A stretch of 64,000 nucleotides of DNA from Platycnemis pennipes. Lineage: Eukaryota; Arthropoda; Insecta; Odonata; Platycnemididae. Every line of letters starts with the position of its first letter. Position 1 is the first letter of the stretch. This document shows, one piece after another, positions 12,099 through 23,069 of the stretch. The translations under genes and the position numbers were made by a program. A model generated the notes under the pieces. That model did no database searches, was not told the origin of the DNA, and worked only from the letters and a program-made list of their open reading frames with translations. The stretch lies in the NCBI GenBank assembly GCA_933228895.1, contig OW121852.1:122693544-122757543 (forward strand), given 5' to 3'.

Positions 12099-12469
12099 TA
12101 CGGCCGATAACACCAGCTACATCAAAAATTATTTATTTTACTAAGCTCGTTACGCTTCGAATTCAACTTTCTCTTGGAAGAACGTCCGGACTTCGTGGTA
12201 GCAGGGGCGCAACAACGGTGGGAGGTCAGGGGGGCATTGCTCCCCCTCAAGCACGATTGGATTGTGGGGGGGGGGGGGGATCAGAGGTTGTGGCTCACTT
12301 TTTAATGGACACTCCCAGATTTGTAAAATTATTACTAGCGACTCCGCTCTGATTTTGAACGCTGTACAACATTGGCACAGTCTACAGTGTACTCTCCTTA
12401 GGACGTTCCTTAACAGCACCATTTTGTCGTTAGCACGTTCGTTTCAAGGTACGCCAATTCCTCCCTCCT

Positions 12470-12765
12470 CCTCGAATAGATTAAATCTATTAGAGAAATT
12501 TCAATCGGATAGCTTTACTGAAGATGTTAGGCAAATATTAAAAACACCAGCGTATTATGCTAGATTCGATCAGATAAATAAGATTAGAGAGATAGATTGT
12601 CGTACTGATAGATTCAAAATGGCATTTTTCCTCCGTACTATAAGAGAACGGAATAGGCAGCATAGCAAAGGGATAGGTAGGGGAAATATTTTAAAGTAGT
12701 CTGTAGTGCATGATGCATGCATTAATCCTTTAAAATTGTATAGATACTAACAATCTAGTTGGTGA
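12470..12765 (+). pseudogene. CR1/jockey-like LINE, 3' coding end
   Basis: The frame contains RLNLLEKFQSDSFTEDVRQI, then LKTPAYYARFDQINKIREID and CRTDRFKMAFFLRTIRERNR. This is the extreme C terminus of the LINE ORF2, also present at 47.4-48.2 kb (plus) and 52.9 kb (minus). The insertion is cut at its 5' side (about 12470). It also lacks the usual GTAGAT-rich terminus, because the 3' sequence ends near 12765. A run of 14 G lies just upstream at 12266-12279. Not functional. Confidence 0.75.
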
Positions 12766-12779
12766 AGGTGAAGAATACT

Positions 12780-13280
12780 GAGAAAATAATATTGCGAGCA
12801 TTAAGAAATCAAATTAAGTTATACTAAATGACAACAGTTACGAGGAAAGTGAAAGGAATTTAACTTGCAACTTAGTACGCCAAGGTAAAGAATGAAATAG
12901 GATTTTAAAATACCCTCTAATTTTTTTTTACCGCCGTTAACTTCGCTGTCTTTGTATTCCAAAACAACAAAGATCCATATAACATAGTAATATTGCATAA
13001 TAAATGCAAATACTAACGCTAACTACTACTACAAAACGCTAACACATACGATTAAAACCACTTTTCACTCACCCAACCATGAACATAAAAATGTCAACAG
13101 TAAAAGTACTATTAATAAGCCGGTAAACAGTTGAGCAACACCTTTCGTTCAGATTTCTTTCGTGACGTATAAGAGATTTGTCGTCCCATGTAGCAGGCCT
13201 GTATATCGAGACGGCCTTGCTAGATCAAAACTACGCCAGCACCAAAAGTTCCCGACATTAAATGTGAGACAACAGCTTAG
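12780..13280. other. No recognised feature
   Basis: AT-rich sequence in front of the Tigger relic. It could hold the 5' non-coding part of that element, but I could not identify its terminal inverted repeat. Confidence 0.4.
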
Positions 13281-13288
13281 CATTAGCC

Positions 13289-13425
13289 TTGGGAAGGTCT
13301 GAGGTGAAAAGAAAGTTATTACTTAAAAAGCTCAACCTCCTTCGAAAAGTAGAAAAAAATCCACGTACGAAGGCTGTTGAAATAGCGGCAAAATTTGAAG
13401 TTCTGCCATCAATACTGAACTCGAG
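13289..13425 (+). pseudogene. pogo/Tigger-type transposase, N-terminal fragment
   Basis: The frame reads VKRKLLLKKLNLLRKVEKNP, then RTKAVEIAAKFEVLPSILNS. This matches the CENP-B-type N-terminal helix-turn-helix of Tigger/pogo transposases: a KRK.L....KL.... .VE segment, then IA..F...PS.L. The domain binds the transposon ends. Only about the first 45 residues remain; after 13425 the frame loses all similarity, and the catalytic DDE domain is absent. There is no ATG at the expected start (TTG at 13289). It is therefore a truncated, inactive relic. A domesticated CENP-B-like exon is an unlikely alternative, since nothing downstream continues it. Confidence 0.6.
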
Positions 13426-13429
13426 ATCT

Positions 13430-14685
13430 TTCTACTCAAGGCATACGTTGTTCGACGTTTCCGCCTTCGCTCTCATTTCGTTTGCAAAAATATAAATTTC
13501 AAAAAGACTTCTGTTTTTCATGTACTCAATAGGAGAAATACCAATGGACTTCAAGAAAAACATCATTATTCGACGACTCAAAAGTTTGTTCAACGGAGTA
13601 GGTTTTCCGAGCTTTGATAACTTTCATAGGCGATTATTAATTTATGTTTTGTGAGTGTAGAGACTGAAATACAATTGCTGGTTCAGGCGACCAATATTCT
13701 CGTAATGTAAACTATGTACCTCATAACAAGACTGCCACAGTCCTGTCATTTCTCGAATTTTTCAAGCGAACTGAAAGTTAACGTTAAATTCTCTTATTAA
13801 TGGAGATTTCTCATTCCAAATTAAATTCGTATAATAAATGGTGGGGCACGAATCGTATTTAATCGATTCCATTCTCTTTGGTGAAGGAAACTACCAAATT
13901 GTTTCATCGCATCCATAAATTTCATTGCATTCGACCCGTCTTATCCTTATTTTCACACGTAGCAGATTCGGTGGGAGAAATTACGGTATGGGATCAAGAT
14001 TAATGACAAGAAAACGAAATGAATGCGATTTTTCCCAAAAACTGACGTCCTGCTGAAACTAGAATGGTGGATAGGTTGGAGAACAAGAGGGATAATTTGG
14101 TTTCTTGGTTGGCCGTGTTTTGGATGAAGCTGGACATGGTGCCTAGGGCATTAGGAGGAGAATCCCGTTACTAAAAGAGGCGTTTCTCTGTAGGAAAGAA
14201 GTACCTGATATTTTGGATCCGAACGAAGTTGTCAAAAGAATCCAGTGAAAAGCTTGGTAGTTAGGATATGGCGGGAAATAATGTCTTACCTGATTGTTAC
14301 AATGCCTAATGGCTATTTCTTCTTTATTTGCAATTTAAACTTCTACTCAATGATTTGCACTACATTTTCAAATAGTTCAGCTCAGCATTTAGCGTTTCTG
14401 ACGTCACGTAAGCAATAAAGAATGTATTTTTCTCCCTGAGTAAGAAACTTCTCCCTCCTTGTTCCTCGAAACTTTGGCCATTAAAAGCCTAACCTGATGC
14501 AAAGCCGGACAAGATAACATCCAGTTAATCCATCGGGAAAACCTACGACTCTTCAGTGAATTTATAATCCGGAAATGCAACCTGCGTGTGGAATTTCATT
14601 TTTATGAACATCATTTATTTGATATCTTATGACAAATTACCTATTTCATTTCTGGCCCGTCTAGTATTTCCTTAATTTATGCTGA
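13430..14685. other. No recognised feature
   Basis: AT-rich. The stretch 14060-14200 is purine-rich and faintly LINE-like, but I could not align it to any motif. Confidence 0.4.
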
Positions 14686-14689
14686 TAAC

Positions 14690-16175
14690 AGATGGCGAAT
14701 CCTTATTTGAATTGTCCTCCGGCCACTTTCGAGGGTCGATTCGCCATTCGTGCAATTTCCGTGGTCTCCCGGAAATTCTTCTCGCCCACTCGGCTGCCAT
14801 ACCTACGGCCACATCTCCCAAACTCCACCCTCTTTGATTTCGTTCCTTCGTGGATTCCATCATGTCCTCCAGGCGTCTGGACCCGACCCGGAATTATAAC
14901 AAAGTCTGCACTGAGGTCTGCGCTCGGTTCGGGACGAACGATTCCTCCTTGGCGAGGTGAGACTCGTGGCTGATTGAGTCTCCTTTCGTAGTCTAGCCTC
15001 CCTCGACGCGCGTCCGCATAGCCAACCAAGGTGGATAATCCACTGGATATGCAAATGCGATGCCTTTCCCTCCAATCGCAAGCACTCGCAGACGTTCGCA
15101 CGCACGCCGACATCCACCCACGCCTCCCCCCCCCCTCCTTCTCTCTCTCTGGAGGGCCTTTCGATGCGATTCCATTGCAGCAGCCCTCATCATGCATATT
15201 TCCCCGGCTCTCTCTCTCATTTTTGTATCCGCACTTTTCCCCCGACTTGGGCCGGGAATTCTTTTTTAATGATCTTTCGCCGCAAATGTGTGTGTGTGTG
15301 CGAGAGAGCGGGGGTCGACGGAGGCAGCTCCATCGGTCAAAAAGTCACGCATTCAAAACACGCCATCCGTACACTCCATCTCGTTCGGAAAGAGGGGAAA
15401 AAAAGGGTGTGGGAAGGGAGCGGTATTTTTTCATCTTAGCACCGGCCGAAGGGAAGAGGAGATGGGATAGAAAAGTGGAAGGGAAGAAACTCAACCCTCC
15501 ACTCTTTGCCACCCCCGCTTATTTTTCCTGCTTAGAGAAAGAGGGAGGGGGTTGGGAAAGTGCGCGTCTTGAAGCGTGAGGCAGGGTGACGTCGGCAAGG
15601 CGACGAACTAAATGTATTGGCGTTCCTCGACCGGTGGAATAGCGCGCGGGCACCGCTCCTCTTTTTTTCTCCTTATTCCATCTCATCCCATCCTCCGACA
15701 CCCTCCTTCTCCCTTTCCCCCCCCCCTTCCCCTCTCCGGCTCAATTTTTTTCCGTTGCGTATTTTTTTCTCGTCAGAGGGCGAAACGGAGGGGATGGGGG
15801 AGGGAGGGTTGGGTTTAGCGAGAGAGGGCGCGCGCGTATGTGTGTGTATGTGTGCGGGGTGTTCTCTGGGCTCCGAGTTGAGCCGGAGATCGATTGAGGC
15901 AGTGGGGGTCGTTCCACGCATGGCAATGATGTGCATTCTGGGTGTCAAGGCTTTCTCCCCGGAAGTGGGAAAAACCACTTCCCGTCTTGGCCGATACTAC
16001 ATCGCGGCGCTGCTGTTCGCCTCGCCCGAAATTTTTCAGGAATCCGCATTGGACCGGCGGAACGAAGGATTCTGGGTGCGATGAGACACCTCTCTCTCTC
16101 CCTCCCTCCCTTCATCCTTCTTCCTCTCCCTCTGTTCAAATCCCTCCCCTCGCCCCGAGAGCGGTTTTGAGCTGC
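14690..16175. other. Large GC-rich, CpG-containing block
   Basis: About 1.5 kb of elevated G+C with frequent CpG, short GT microsatellites (near 15286 and 15838) and CT tracts (near 15139 and 16088). Many overlapping open frames (up to 182 codons) occur on both strands, but they are rich in R, P, S and G and have no recognisable domains. None of the recognised transposable elements falls inside it, which makes it one of the better candidates for host regulatory or promoter sequence. A CpG-rich promoter of a gene outside the window is possible. I see no defined core promoter motif. Confidence 0.5.
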
Positions 16176-16479
16176 ATAAAAAATGTTTTCCTACGGTGAG
16201 ATTTTGTTTTTTCATCTCCACTATAAGTGTCTCGGCGTGAGTTTTGGCGTCCTGATGGTGATCGCCGAAGGTCCCGGCTCACTCATTGTGCAGCGACTAT
16301 TTTCAGCCTTAACTTTTGAAAAACATTCACAATTTCACATGCATGCCTATGTAGAGTAGTAACATGCCAGCAATCTCCGTTCAAGGCGCTAGGGACGAAT
16401 ATCCATCACCCTTGTATGCCGTCACGAGCGAGTAAAGTCAAAAGTAAAAGGTCAACTATGATGAAGTAAAAATTTATTG

Positions 16480-16900
16480 ATATTTGACGTTGTAATTTGC
16501 ATTTGTATCACTATTCATCAACCCAAAGATTGGCTTGACGTAGCTCTCCACTCGATTATTCTCTCGGCCAACACATTCTCAATCACATAAATCTTCTCTT
16601 TTACTTACTTCGCTACATGCACGATGTATCTCACCCAAAGCTATCCATTGTCATTCTTCCCTTCCGCTCTTTACTTCACGACTGGCTCTTGACACGATTT
16701 CTTAAGATATGCTCTATAAATGTTATCCCTGTTTTGTTTTTAGTTATGATCAGATTTCCCCTTTCGCCCCATCCTCTTAAGGCATCTTCTGTAGCCATTC
16801 AATATGTCCGTTTGGTCTTCATCACTCCTCTGTAACTCAACAAGTCGAATGCTTCCTAACTTGACTTCTCTATGAATTTCATTGTTGTGTCTCTTTCGTT
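16480..16900 (-). pseudogene. RTE-like LINE, C-terminal relic
   Basis: The minus strand reads WVRYIVHVAK, a stop, VKEKIYVIENVLAERIIEWR, then ATSSQSLG and two stops. This lines up with the RTE tail at 9.1 kb (YI..I..DVKEK ... NRAEWRAAV.Q). Further upstream on the minus strand, CRRCLKRMGRKGKSDHN-like sequence belongs to the same region but is too decayed to frame securely. The order and spacing support a 5'-truncated, mutated RTE insertion. Confidence 0.6.
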
Positions 16901-17357
16901 GCCGTAGAGGATCATGCTTCAGATGTGCATATTAATGGAACTAATTTTCACAGATTACGCTTTTTGTTTATTTATATAACTTATAAGTTATTGTGTAATA
17001 TATTTTTCGTTTATAGTGTTGCATATGGGCTCTCGTTCGAAGTTCCAATGAAGTAGAAGCGGTGAGCAACACAGCAGATACAGTTCCCTAGCCACACCTT
17101 TTGAAGAAAAGCGCGCCGGAGATGGGTGTAGATGAACAATCAGTTTCTCTATATGTGTCAGAGAGTAACTAAGCTGTATGACTTCTCAGGATTTGTGCAC
17201 CTTTTGTACAACTTTGATAACTTAAAACAGTTAAACGAACTTAGCTAAATATTGAGAAAAAATTCTTAAATTTGAAGTATTTTTCCATCCATGTAAAATC
17301 TCGCGGATTGAAATTAGGTTGCAAATGCTTTTCTTTTTTTTCCATGCGTAAACATGT

Positions 17358-17612
17358 CCTAGGGGGGGCGTGGTGGCCTAGTGGGTTGGCTATTGATCGA
17401 AGGGTCCGGGTTCAAATCCGGGTGAAGCCTTTTGACGCCCCCGAACAGAAAAAAAATCCTCGGAGTGCGAGGTGGCCCAGGGAAAGGAACTGACCCCCCT
17501 AACCTGAATGTGTGAAATTCACCCGCCTGTGGCTTAGTCCGGGGTGAGCTCTACCCTCACCTATCCATACCAACCTTCGGGTTGAATCACTGAGTGAGTG
17601 AGTGATACAGGT
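17358..17612 (+). mobile_element. tRNA-derived SINE, family B, copy 1
   Basis: The head has an A box (TGGCCTAGTGGG) that fits the tRNA consensus and a B box (GGTTCAAATCC) set in GGGTCCGGGTTCAAATCCGG. The internal pol III promoter therefore looks intact. The body includes GGGAAAGGAACTGACCC and GGGGTGAGCTCTACCCTCAC. The 3' end is a short GAGT microsatellite (CTGAGTGAGTGAGTGAT). A more diverged relative lies at 61.7 kb. This is the best-preserved SINE in the window. Confidence 0.8.
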
Positions 17613-18364
17613 CCTAGACCACCAAGCGTGCCATAAAGAAAAGGGAATTTCCTTCTTTCAACATTCTATGTTGAATGTATTTCGCTGAAACAATATTAGG
17701 TCCACAAACACCGTGAATCAAGAGTTGACGCGGTTAAGTAATAAATTGGCGTGTATCGCATTAACAATGATTTTCCTTAATCTAACTATATATATGTAGA
17801 ATATCTTGTTAGGTGCCTCAAGAGTGTGTTGCAATGGTGGCTACACTAGGATGTGCTAGTCACGAGTAATAGTTGAATTAATATTGTGATAAATAGTGTT
17901 CGCCTACAGTGAGGTTTCTAATTTCCAACATTTATGTACCTAATCCTGTCGGGACTCATGCAGCGCAAATGCCTTCTAGACCAATGTCGACAATTCCCTC
18001 CGTATCCCTGCCGTACATTCTATTTTGCGAGCGTTATGCTTTCACAGACTACCGTTGAACTGTGGGAGTACATGGATTTTTGCGGTACGGAGAGGAAGCG
18101 CTCTAGTGCCAGGCATGGAACGTTAACCGATGTAAGGCTGCCATTCTAAGAGACCATTCCGGCTCCGGGCGAAGGCCTCGATTTCAGTTCCAAGTACTCA
18201 GAGGGTCGGATCGGATAGTATCGGACAATCTCTCTAGTAAAAGAATGGCTTTTTTTCCAAAGGGAATTGTGACCGAATCTTCTGGATGATATTCAACACT
18301 ATGACAGTTTATTCAAGAAACTTACATTATTCAGCCATGAGCAGCGTGCAGCCTTACCACTTTT

Positions 18365-18580
18365 TTCTATGTATATAAATTTTGTAGCGTGTCAGTCAGT
18401 CAGTCAATCCGTCATTCTGTATCCGTTTTGTTTCGTTCTCTCCCAAATTTTGAGCTAAAAGAGTGAGGTTTGGTACGTTGAGTGTGGATTCTATGTGTGT
18501 ATGATTTGGTAGTGGTTTTGGATTTTTAGCAGATTGTGGTGCAGAGAAAAATGCAAGAGAAACTTGGTGTTTTCCCTATC
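18365..18580 (+). repeat. Dispersed repeat R1, copy 2 (partial)
   Basis: It starts with TTTTGTAGCGTGTCAGTCAG and matches the first about 200 bp of the copy at 19.65 kb in direct orientation, including the TCATTCTGTATCCGTT and GAGCTAAAAGAGTGAGGTTT segments. Similarity stops near 18580. The two starts are about 1.28 kb apart. Confidence 0.75.
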
Positions 18581-19647
18581 TTTTAACATGGGAAACCAGT
18601 TGCTATGCATATTTGTTTACGTTGCTAAGTAAATGTGTTTACGTTTTTGGTAAACTAGGTAAAAAAATGAAGAATTTGAAAAGTGGAATTAATTTCGTCA
18701 ATCAATTCTGTAAGTATGAAAGTATAAATTGACGTATTCGATGTGCAGACAGTGAAATAAAACAATTTTTGTCTACCGGCCCCGATCGTGTGTATGAAAT
18801 ATTAATATCAAAGCTAGGCGTTTTGAAGTAGGTAGTACTTTTCTAATAGTTGAAGGTTATAAAACGTTTATTATGTATTAATTATCGTTGCTAAAGTTCG
18901 AAAATACATCCACCATTTTAAAATTATCAATGGCTGTCCTACACCGAAACCATTCCGTTTTTTATCAATTTAAAATAAAACAATCACCTATATCTTCACC
19001 TAAAAGATAGTTTTGCACATTTAATAAACCAGATTAAAAACAAGTGTTAGAAAAACATTACTTGGTAGTATGTGGATTACTTAGAAATAGTGTGAACTAT
19101 GAGTGGACACGATAGGCTCAACTCTGTATTGGTCATGTGGAAAAAGAGTTGGATTTAGAGCTGTTGGGCAGATTACAATGCGTCTTAAATTTTGGGTAGT
19201 AAATTCACTTCATGAAGAAATTTTAGAACGCAATGGACGTGTTTGAAATTTTCACCTAATACCTTGCTCAGATCCTCAAATATTTTGTGGTGTTTGCGTT
19301 CCATCCTATATTTTACACCGTCGACAAGTTTTACCTAAAATATTTCCAAAAGCTCAAAAAAAAACAATTCTAACATAAATCTACCTCGACGATTTCAGAA
19401 ATAAATTACACCAACTTTTACATCGCTCTGGGTATAATATGTACCAAATATTACGTCAAAACCATTCGATCGACTATATTAGTACAACCTCCTAGAATAT
19501 TCCATTTTTCATCAATTTTAAAAAAGACCTACCTAAAATATTTGAAAAGGCTGAAAGGACCAATTCCATTCTTTAATTACCCAGATGATCCCAAAAAAAT
19601 ATCACAGCCACTTTTTTATCGGTTTTGGTGTAATTTGGGTGTAATTT
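18581..19647. other. AT-rich spacer between R1 copies
   Basis: AT-rich, with two loosely related segments (around 18940-19030 and 19490-19560) that share TTTTATCAATTT-type and ACCTAAAATATTT-type stretches. It may be the variable interior of a larger element whose ends are the two R1 copies. No coding sequence is visible. Confidence 0.35.
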
Positions 19648-20170
19648 TGTAGCGTGTCAGTCAGTCAGTCAGTCATTCTGTATCCGTTGTGTTTTGTTCT
19701 CTCCCAAGTTTTGAGCTAAAAGAGTGAGGTTTGGTGCGTTGAGTGTGGATTCTCTGGCTTTATGTTTTGGATGTTAAGCAGTTTGTGGTGCAGAGAAAAA
19801 TGCAAAAAACGTGGTATTTGAGAGTGGGAGACAACATATAATGAAAATATGGTGTAGAAAAAAGTACAAAAACATATAGGATAATTAGATTGGGACACAT
19901 TTCTCAGTTTATAAAATAGCCTTTTCCTTATCCCTGCATACGAAATGCTTATGAAAAGTTGGTGCTCAAAAGTGTAAAAAAAATGCATAGACTATTTTGA
20001 GTAGTGAAGCAGTAACTGGCTGCCTGAAGCACAAGCATTACTGCCACCTATTGGTAATGCCTCATCAGTAGTTTCCAAACACTGTAAAAGCTCTTTGACA
20101 CTGGAACACAAAGTTCACCTCAAGAGCACACCAGACAGAGAATGTCTTCAAATCAGGCCGCAGGTCTGAT
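19648..20170 (+). repeat. Dispersed repeat R1, copy 3 (longest)
   Basis: It begins TTGTAGCGTGTCAGTCAGTC with four GTCA units, runs through TTTGTGGTGCAGAGAAAAATG, and ends near CAGGCCGCAGGTCTGATAG. Copy 1 (1058-1562) is its reverse complement over almost the whole length. The GTCA microsatellite at one edge and a GC-rich sequence at the other are consistent features of the family. Confidence 0.75.
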
Positions 20171-20339
20171 AGTCATTTTTTTTAAATCTGAGATATCCTT
20201 AGCAGATCAGGATGAATTGTTGTACATATTGTTAAGAGTCTTGAAAGTTCTTAATTTTATGAAACGTTAAATTTTAAGACCTACATTTGCTTGATTTGTG
20301 ACATTCTGTTATTTGGTTCGTCATTAAAATCTCGCCATC

Positions 20340-20660
20340 CTCATCATATTGCTGTCCGCAGGACTATGACTTCACAGCTACCTTTAATCATATTTTTTCT
20401 ATCATACTTCCCATAGTCCAATACACCTCACCCTTGGCTTCTTTTTTAATTATTTACTTTCATTTCTCCTTTGATGGCTGTCTTCATAAGACCATGTTGC
20501 CGAAGGACGTTTTGAATAAGGTTCTTCTGTACTCTCCTCCGAACTTTCGTCAGGTGTCGAGTAGTCGTAGGTTTCCTGTGATTTACGCCAGCCACTCACA
20601 TCAAGAGGAGCTCACATTCATTTCCGATGGGGTTCGCGAACTTCGGAGAAGGAGAAAAAT
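20340..20660 (-). pseudogene. RTE-like LINE relic
   Basis: The minus strand contains RRRVQKNLIQNVLRQHGLMK followed by TAIKGEMK. It resembles the GHVLRHD.LLKT.IEG.VEGK segment that precedes the RGRPR motif in RTE-like LINEs (compare 31.58 kb). Downstream, LDYGKYDRKNMIK and GWRDFN-like pieces continue the expected order with stops and frame changes. A decayed fragment. Confidence 0.45.
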
Positions 20661-20699
20661 GTTCAGTGCCCTTTTATTCTGATTCATTTCCCTGAAAGC

Positions 20700-22140
20700 A
20701 GGGATTTTGAATTTTATTCGCGCTGTAGAGGTGAATTTAGCCTCGAAAATCCCACGAGTATGTCTCCATTCACCAAGTTTAATCCTGTATCTTTATAGAA
20801 ACTAACCGTTATGGATTGATCTCTCAAGTTTCGAGGCTTTCAGACGTGCATATCGTAGCATTCGTACTATTGTACACTGATCTATTTAACTTCAAGGTTA
20901 GCTGATGCGTATGCTTCTTAGCGCATTTGTTGCCTTTTTGGAAGCTGATGAGTTATCCCCTAATCTAATACCGCGCCATGCCTGATTGATCCATCATCTT
21001 CCTGGCGGGCAGGCGCGCTTTCGCGATCAGACCTTAATGCTTGAGATCCGCCCTTATAAAATTTTAAGGACATTTCGTGGAGGGAATTAAGCTAAGCAGA
21101 GAATCCCTCGCATTTGGAACTCCGGATTCCTTCCGCCTCCATTCACGCAAAATCCCCAGTCTCCCACCGGTTGTTCACAATGAAACAAATTAAAGCAACT
21201 CTGTTGGAAAAAACCAAATTAGTCTCGTGTTTCCATCTTTTTGAATTTCACGGCTAATGTATCGTTTAGGTTTTTACCGGTGAAATAAATTCCTCGATCC
21301 CATTAGGCGCTTAAAAACAATCTGTTGAGGAAAATCTAAGCTTACATTTGGAAGAAGGAAATTCTCCTTTCGTCCATTTTTTGTGTGGATTAAACCTCCC
21401 TCTCTCTCTCTCTCCTCCACACCCTTCCATTCTCTCTCTCTCTTTCTTCGCGAGATAAAAAAGCCGTCTGGATGTCCATCGATCTTCTGAGCGCAGCCAC
21501 CGCAACAGCCTAGCCTAGTGCCTCCTCCTCTTCCGAGGGATTTCGCTTCCCTCTCCCGCCCCCTCCTCCCGTCATAAATAAATCTCTTTTCACTTCCCAT
21601 TGAACATTTCCCTGTTCGGGTGTGCCTTATTTCTCTATCTACCGCCGCTTTCTCACGATTAAATCGAACCGCGGCACGTACGCGATCTTTCCCATCCCCC
21701 GAACGTGGCTTTCACCGCGTTTTCTTCCGCAAGAGTCGCTTGATCGAGAACATTAGATGGGCAAATTATCCATCCCAATTTGGTTTCCCATAGTTCGGTA
21801 TTGCATTACCTCGGGGATCTCATCCTACGCGTCTTTACTCCAGCCTCCGATAACGATGCTGGTCACTTAGGTGGGATTAATACACCTAGTCCACTTCATT
21901 CCGTGCTTCATGTTTTTACCGGCTTCAGTTTCATTTATGCTGAAAATAAAATATTATGTCATGTCCGCAGATTCACATATCCTATCTTCCAAGGTGGTCT
22001 AACAGCGTACATCTTTAGGTTATGTCTGATAGTGACACCGACCCTAATTTGCATATTGAATGAGAATTGCATATACTTAAGAAATACAATCGAAATTATC
22101 GTTTCTCTCCTATCTTAGTTATTTTTTACTAGTATATGTC
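20700..22140. other. No gene; microsatellite-rich part
   Basis: Mostly unremarkable. A CT microsatellite and a related tract occupy about 21390-21450. GC content rises modestly between 20990 and 21770. No domain-bearing frame was found. Confidence 0.5.
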
Positions 22141-22149
22141 TACGCAATA

Positions 22150-22245
22150 CTCTGTGAACGACGGCGAGGGCCTGTGGCAGGGGGTGAAGATCAACAAACA
22201 TGCGCCAAACTAATACTAGTAGGTATGTGTCTGCAGTATCTATTT
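22150..22245 (-). mobile_element. CR1/jockey-like LINE 3' end, reversed
   Basis: The sequence GGCGAGGGCCTGTGGCAGGG followed by GTGAAGATCAACAAACATGC matches the reversed 3' untranslated end of the LINE at 52.65 kb (GTGTATGGCAGGAGGTGAAT...CAAACATGCAC). Only the last about 90 bp are present, diverged. Confidence 0.5.
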
Positions 22246-22800
22246 ACTCAGAAAAGCTACCATAGAACAATAGAGTAAGCTTAGAACACGTTCCTGTGTT
22301 TACGCAATATTCTATTTCCTCGTACATTTTGCAATTGTAATATATTGCAGTCTGTTATAATTCTTTGCCGAAAAATGTAGCAAGTTATCTTTCGTTATCA
22401 AGAGTTTAGTGGTAAGTAAATTTTGATGGTTTTTTGTTGTTCGCAGCTCAGAATTAATCATGCACTGCAATAAAATTCTGAGCAATGAATGATTGTAATA
22501 AAGTGATGCCAGCAATGCAGGACGATGTAAAACTTACGATAGAATAATAATAGTGAGATATAAGTCGTTAAACCATTCTCAGTTATTTTTATTAAAGCAT
22601 CAAGCTTTAGGGGAGGGAGAAATATTTACTCATTTATTCAACTTAAAAGTGAATTTTCATAAAGTTAGGCGTAAGCGAGGAGTGTTTAACTCTCCCCCGT
22701 TATATATTCCATCAGTACAAAAAAGGCGAAAAACCGTGGCCCGAAATAAATTGGAAGGCACATAAAAATATGTGCATTAGTCTACGTATATTTCTTGGTG
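22246..22800. other. No recognised feature
   Basis: AT-rich sequence between a LINE end and a C-rich tract. No motif supports the short frames. Confidence 0.4.
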
Positions 22801-22809
22801 GATATCGTT

Positions 22810-23060
22810 AATATGTCTTCCCTTTGCCGTCCCCTCTTTTTCCCCGTTTCTTTTTTTCCACCCCGAGTCCACGGAACAGGCCGTACCTCCTGCCAAACCA
22901 CCACCGAACCCCCCTTCCCCCTCTCCTACCCTTCCCCCCCCCTCCCCCTTCCACATCCCGCCTCGCCACTAACCCCCCCCCCACCCCTTCCCTCTTATTC
23001 TTCTTCAAATCCTCCGGTGACAGTTGGAGCTACGTTCTCCTCCTTTTCTTCCTGAGTCGG
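22810..23060. repeat. C-rich low-complexity tract
   Basis: Strongly pyrimidine-rich on the plus strand with several runs of seven or more C (about 22935 and 22972). A G homopolymer follows at about 23205. The 60-86 codon frames are proline/serine or glycine/arginine repeats caused by composition. Confidence 0.6.
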
Positions 23061-23069
23061 AATTCATAA

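Noticed and set aside
15031..15579. 182-codon frame in the GC-rich block
   Set aside because: Overlaps several other open frames on both strands. Arginine/proline/serine-rich, no conserved motif, no supporting splice or promoter context.
17358..17430. Functional tRNA gene at the SINE head
   Set aside because: A and B boxes are good, but a cloverleaf with paired acceptor ends is not formed and a SINE body follows.
1058..20170. Terminal inverted repeats of one giant transposon (R1 copies 1 and 3)
   Set aside because: The extra direct copy at 18.4 kb and unrelated repeats between them fit separate insertions better, and no transposase lies between.
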